DNA of 64,000 bases, taken from assembly GCF_046058945.1 (NCBI RefSeq), contig NZ_CP175511.1:1364001-1428000 (forward strand). Reading direction: 5' to 3'. The translations under genes and the position numbers were made by a program. Each line of letters opens with the position of its first letter. The first letter of the stretch is position 1. The notes beneath the pieces are model-generated. The model did not search any database. It had not been told where the DNA came from and was given only the letters and a program-made list of their open reading frames with translations. The stretch comes from Brochothrix campestris. GTDB taxonomy: Bacteria > Bacillota > Bacilli > Lactobacillales > Listeriaceae. This document shows positions 61,370 to 64,000 of the stretch, piece after piece.

Positions 61370-61705
61370 ATCATCACAGCTAAAACTTCATATAAAATGA
61401 CCGATTTCAATTTCACTGCTACTCAGGCATTAAAGTGCAACCTTTTGTGTCACATACAATGGTGGCTAATTAGCAACATTTTCAACGCTGTCTCAGCAGA
61501 TGAAGTGGTACGCACGCTTTTAAAAGACGGTAACGGCAAAAAGACAATTTGCTCAACACCTTTCACTAGATTGGCGTTACATTGAAGGTCCCTTTGTTGT
61601 TAACATAGCATACACCGCTAAACTAGTGAAATGATGAAGGCACACTTAATCAAAATAGCATTTTGGCATTTTTTTACGCTAAAATACGGCTTATTTTCGA
61701 ATTAC
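61370..61705 (+). other. Intergenic region with possible decayed coding remnant
   Basis: A 62-codon frame opens at 61397 (MTDFNFTATQALKCNLL). Near codon 45 (LLKDG) a neighbouring frame continues with protein-like sequence AKRQFAQHLSLDWRYIEGPF to a TGA near 61633. This could be a small gene broken by a frameshift, but no family is recognised and no good ribosome site is seen. Otherwise nothing is found here. Confidence 0.3.
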
Positions 61706-61707
61706 AG

Positions 61708-61757
61708 CAAAAAAAACCAAGCACTCTCCGCTACAACAGTGGGGAATACTTGGTTCA
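61708..61757 (-). terminator. Terminator after the CoaC-like gene
   Basis: On the minus strand AACCAAG pairs with CTTGGTT with an inner TCCCC/GGAGA-like match, followed by eight T. A second strong hairpin without a T run, AGAACCATGC/GCGTGGTTCT, lies closer to the gene at about 61836-61860. Confidence 0.75.
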
Positions 61758-61876
61758 TTTAGCTCATTGACCTAATTATTCATTACAAAGGATAACCTGT
61801 TCAACTAACGTTTTTGTGTCACTGCCGTTTCATCTCAGAACCATGCCTGCGTGGTTCTGCCTCTGGATGAGTCCTT

Positions 61877-62449
61877 TTATACAGTTGCTAACATCATGTC
61901 AGCTTGAGAAACATTCAATTCGCTTACTATTTGATTGATAATAACGTGTGCTTCGGCTAAGGCACCAATTCCGCGTTTACCAGAAGTCAGTATGTCGACT
62001 CGCGGTGGGATTTCTTTGTAGTTGCGATGCGCTAACTTCGCTAAATTTTCTTGTAAAATCGATTGATTATACATTTCGGTATTCATTGCTGGACAGATTA
62101 ACTTAGGCTTATCAGCAGGTATAGCCATACAAATACTGCTCACAATATCGTCAGCGATACCATTTGCTACCTTACCGATTATATCTGCGGTTGCTGGCAT
62201 AATAACAATTAAATCGGTTTCTTGTGCTAAAAAGACATGATCGACAGTATCATATACTTGTGCTGTCATCCCTTCGGTCACAATTTTATTTTTAGAAATG
62301 ATTTCTAATGTGAGTGGACTCACGAAAGCCGCGCTTTTTTTGGTCATTGCAACATGAATCGTCAGTGGGTACCTCGCCAATTCCTCAATGATGAGTGGAA
62401 TTTTATGTGCTGCAATACTTCCGGTAATACAAATTGTAACTTTTTTCAT
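61877..62449 (-). CDS. CoaC/EpiD-type flavoprotein decarboxylase homologue
   Basis: The protein of about 190 residues opens with KKVTICITGSIAAHKIP, binds FMN, and has the family motifs MPATADIIGKVANGIADD and CPAMNTEMY (PxMNxxM). These are hallmarks of phosphopantothenoylcysteine decarboxylase and related peptide decarboxylases. No CoaB domain is fused, so it is either split CoaC or a specialised relative; no lantibiotic genes are nearby. The start at MKKVTI has GGAG 8 bases upstream. Confidence 0.88.
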   Translation of the reverse strand: MKKVTICITGSIAAHKIPLIIEELARYPLTIHVAMTKKSAAFVSPLTLEIISKNKIVTEGMTAQVYDTVDHVFLAQETDLIVIMPATADIIGKVANGIADDIVSSICMAIPADKPKLICPAMNTEMYNQSILQENLAKLAHRNYKEIPPRVDILTSGKRGIGALAEAHVIINQIVSELNVSQADMMLATV

Positions 62450-62914
62450 TTTTTGTCTCCTAATAATCATTTTCAAGTCTATCGACATCCGTCATTAATT
62501 TTAACATTACCAGTGAAAAAAGCAATACATATGGGAAGGCGTTAGTTATTGTTGCACGCTTAACTACCAAATAGCTTTTTCGTTGCTGTTCTGACCTTTT
62601 TGTTCCATATCAAACATCAAAAAAAGCGCTTGGCTATCTGTAGTGAACCCTAAAAATCTAACTTTTGGAGATCACTTCAATCCCTATAGTTGATGCGCAT
62701 AAGCCGTTATTTCTAAAAGCAAAAGATGTTTTTTTATTCAGCTTAATCGTACATTTTACTCAATTATCTACTGTTAGACTGAATTAACAAACTTTGTATA
62801 GTAAACACTTCTTTTTTCTATATCTGAACCTGTGAAAATGCTACAGATAGAGCGATTAATTAGGTTATCTGATTGCAATGCTTACTTTAAGTAGCTAATC
62901 CATCATTATCTTTG
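62450..62914. other. Intergenic region without a recognisable gene
   Basis: No reading frame of note is seen. AT-rich. Around 62625-62690, TGAACCCTAAAAATCTAAC and TTTTGGAGATCACTTC look like the ends of IS3-type insertion sequences, but no transposase remnant is found. Confidence 0.3.
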
Positions 62915-63151
62915 TTAGTCATAATACGAATTCCTCTTTGCTTGATAGTTTGTCTGCATTTCGGCTATAAAGTCAGTTGAAGCACTCACGATATCTATCA
63001 CCGAATCACTAATGTAATATAGGGTCATTTCATCGTAAAAAGATATATATGGATTTACCAAACCTTTTTTTATGTACCAAGAATAGTTAACGACTTCTTC
63101 TGAATTTTTAAAATCAACAGATCTGGAGTAAGCACTTTTTTGTATTTCCCC
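62915..63151 (-). pseudogene. 78-codon C-terminal gene fragment of unknown family
   Basis: The frame is open from a TGA at 63152 to a TAA at 62915, without an early start codon, and reads like real protein: SVDFKNSEEVVNYSWYIKK, NPYISFYDEMTLYYISDSV and FIAEMQTNYQAKRNSYYD. An AGGA site and ATG overlap its stop (ATGACTAA) and begin a second gene that is cut after 11 codons. This looks like the debris of an operon. The family is not recognised. Confidence 0.5.
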
Positions 63152-63364
63152 TCAAAGAGTACACTTTTTCAATGATAGTTTTTTAAAGTGTACTAATTCC
63201 TCTCTTGTGATTAGTTAGAATTAAGATGAAGCATTTCAGAAGACGGACTACAATACTAACTCCAATGATACAGTCGCTTATTTTTCATTTATCAATTAAT
63301 CCAATTCATTTCAAAATAAACGTCTAAAAAAGAAGTGTAGTCATACGCTTCAGCTTTTAGACAA
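63152..63364. other. AT-rich intergenic region
   Basis: I see no gene, structured element or clear promoter between the gene fragment and the decayed repeat. It contains several short stop-rich frames only. Confidence 0.4.
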
Positions 63365-63540
63365 AGTCAAATTGATTTTTTTCTGTAAAAATAGGGCAAC
63401 CGACCTTCGACAGTTCTAATCGGGCAATTTCACTTTCGCATCTCAACTTTAGTTGCCTGTGACGCTCTGCTTTCACTTCCTTGTTCGCCATCTAACTAAT
63501 CGCTGTAAAGCAAGTTGCTAGCTATGACAGAATTAAACGG
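63365..63540 (-). repeat. Decayed hairpin-repeat composite after the LysE gene
   Basis: On the minus strand GCGAAAGTGAAATTGCCCGA matches the start of a unit. TTTTTACAGAAAAAAATCAA followed by TTTGACTTTGTCTAA matches the end of copy A2. The centre is largely lost. It lies just after the LysE stop in sense orientation. Confidence 0.6.
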
Positions 63541-63559
63541 ATCAATAAAGCCTCCATTC

Positions 63560-64000
63560 CTACAGATACGCTTTTACTCCCACAATGAACTGATACAAGA
63601 AGTAGGCTGCAAAAACAAGTAAAATTAGCCCAGCAATGATTGAACTGATTTTAATTGCTCGGCGGTTCATCACTTTTCGCGTGTACGACACAATTGTTAG
63701 CAGGCCAATATCATGCAGGACGATACCGCTTAAAATACCGAGGGCCACAATTAGAAAGGAGCCTTTTCCCGTTGCATAGGAGTTACTTAAGGCTGTTCCA
63801 AAGACAGATACCCAAAAGACGAGGCTACCAGGTGATATCGCTACCAGTAGGCCCGTTGCATATGTTTTTTTGAAGGATTTTACTGGTTTTTCACCGGCGA
63901 GGGTGATATCGTTATCCGCCTGTCTAATCGAATCATAGGCAACGAGTCCTAAAAAGACGGCACCAATTAGCCATAATGGTAATTGGATATATGGCAGAGC
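63560..64000 (-). CDS. LysE-family exporter, C-terminal part (runs off the window)
   Basis: The frame stays open to the window edge, giving 146 codons. ALPYIQLPLWLIGAVFLGLVAYDSIRQA is followed by a loop, TYATGLLVAISPGSLVFWVSVFG, and then MNRRAIKISSIIAGLILLVFAAYFLYQFIVGV at the end. Four helices and the conserved SPG motif match LysE/RhtB amino acid exporters. The start lies outside the window, beyond 64000. Confidence 0.85.
   Translation of the reverse strand, partial: ALPYIQLPLWLIGAVFLGLVAYDSIRQADNDITLAGEKPVKSFKKTYATGLLVAISPGSLVFWVSVFGTALSNSYATGKGSFLIVALGILSGIVLHDIGLLTIVSYTRKVMNRRAIKISSIIAGLILLVFAAYFLYQFIVGVKAYL

Noticed and set aside
61877..62449. Lantibiotic decarboxylase of the EpiD type
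   Set aside because: No precursor peptide, LanB/LanC or transporter gene is nearby; a CoaC-like function is the safer reading.

Overview
The window comes from a low-GC Gram-positive bacterium of the Lactobacillales, most like Enterococcaceae. The evidence is its lipobox-type solute-binding proteins, GGAGG ribosome sites, CcpA-type cre sites, YesM/YesN and HxlR/RpiR regulators, and a Firmicute-type ethanolamine locus with EutV/EutW and a cobalamin riboswitch. The assignment rests on gene content, not on a search.

0.7-19.7 kb: a complete ethanolamine utilisation (eut) locus on the minus strand. In transcription order it holds ECF transporter T, fused A and S components, eutP, a PduO-type adenosyltransferase, eutX leader/riboswitch, eutG, eutS, eutV, eutW, eutA, eutB, eutC, eutL, a eutK-like shell gene, eutE, eutM, pduL, a flavoprotein-like gene, eutN, eutH and eutQ. 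Four leaders (before the ECF genes, eutG, eutS and eutA) carry two hexaloop hairpins followed by a terminator, the signature of ANTAR antitermination by EutV. A lipoprotein of DUF4430 type diverges from the locus. Together these genes import ethanolamine and a cobalamin, make adenosylcobalamin, and degrade ethanolamine to acetyl-phosphate and ethanol inside a microcompartment.

20-25 kb: a phospho-beta-glucosidase with its RpiR regulator, a small membrane protein, an HD hydrolase and a ROK fructokinase. 25-44.4 kb: a host N-glycan (high-mannose) utilisation region with an ABC importer (MsmK-like ATPase, two permeases, two tandem lipoproteins), YesL/YesM/YesN, GH92, a GntR repressor, GH125, GH38 and a second, almost identical ROK kinase. 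44.4-62.5 kb: alcohol dehydrogenase, HxlR/SDR pair, RNase H, ABC exporter, a GPH transporter/GH3 beta-glucosidase/AraC cluster, an orphan PTS EIIC, a Gfo/Idh oxidoreductase, a broken gene of unknown family, and a CoaC-like flavoprotein. The last 1.5 kb holds gene debris and the end of a LysE transporter.

The most unusual content is a family of about 120-bp hairpin repeats. Clusters sit directly after stop codons at 1-0.67, 19.75, 24.4, 46.9, 47.6, 50.24 and 63.4 kb, nearly always in the sense orientation of the gene before them. Their stems change sequence between units but stay complementary, while an 8-base apical loop (TATTTACC) and an internal loop (GGA opposite GA) stay fixed. Full composites carry distinct 5' and 3' end modules. 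I consider this the best candidate for an undescribed element.
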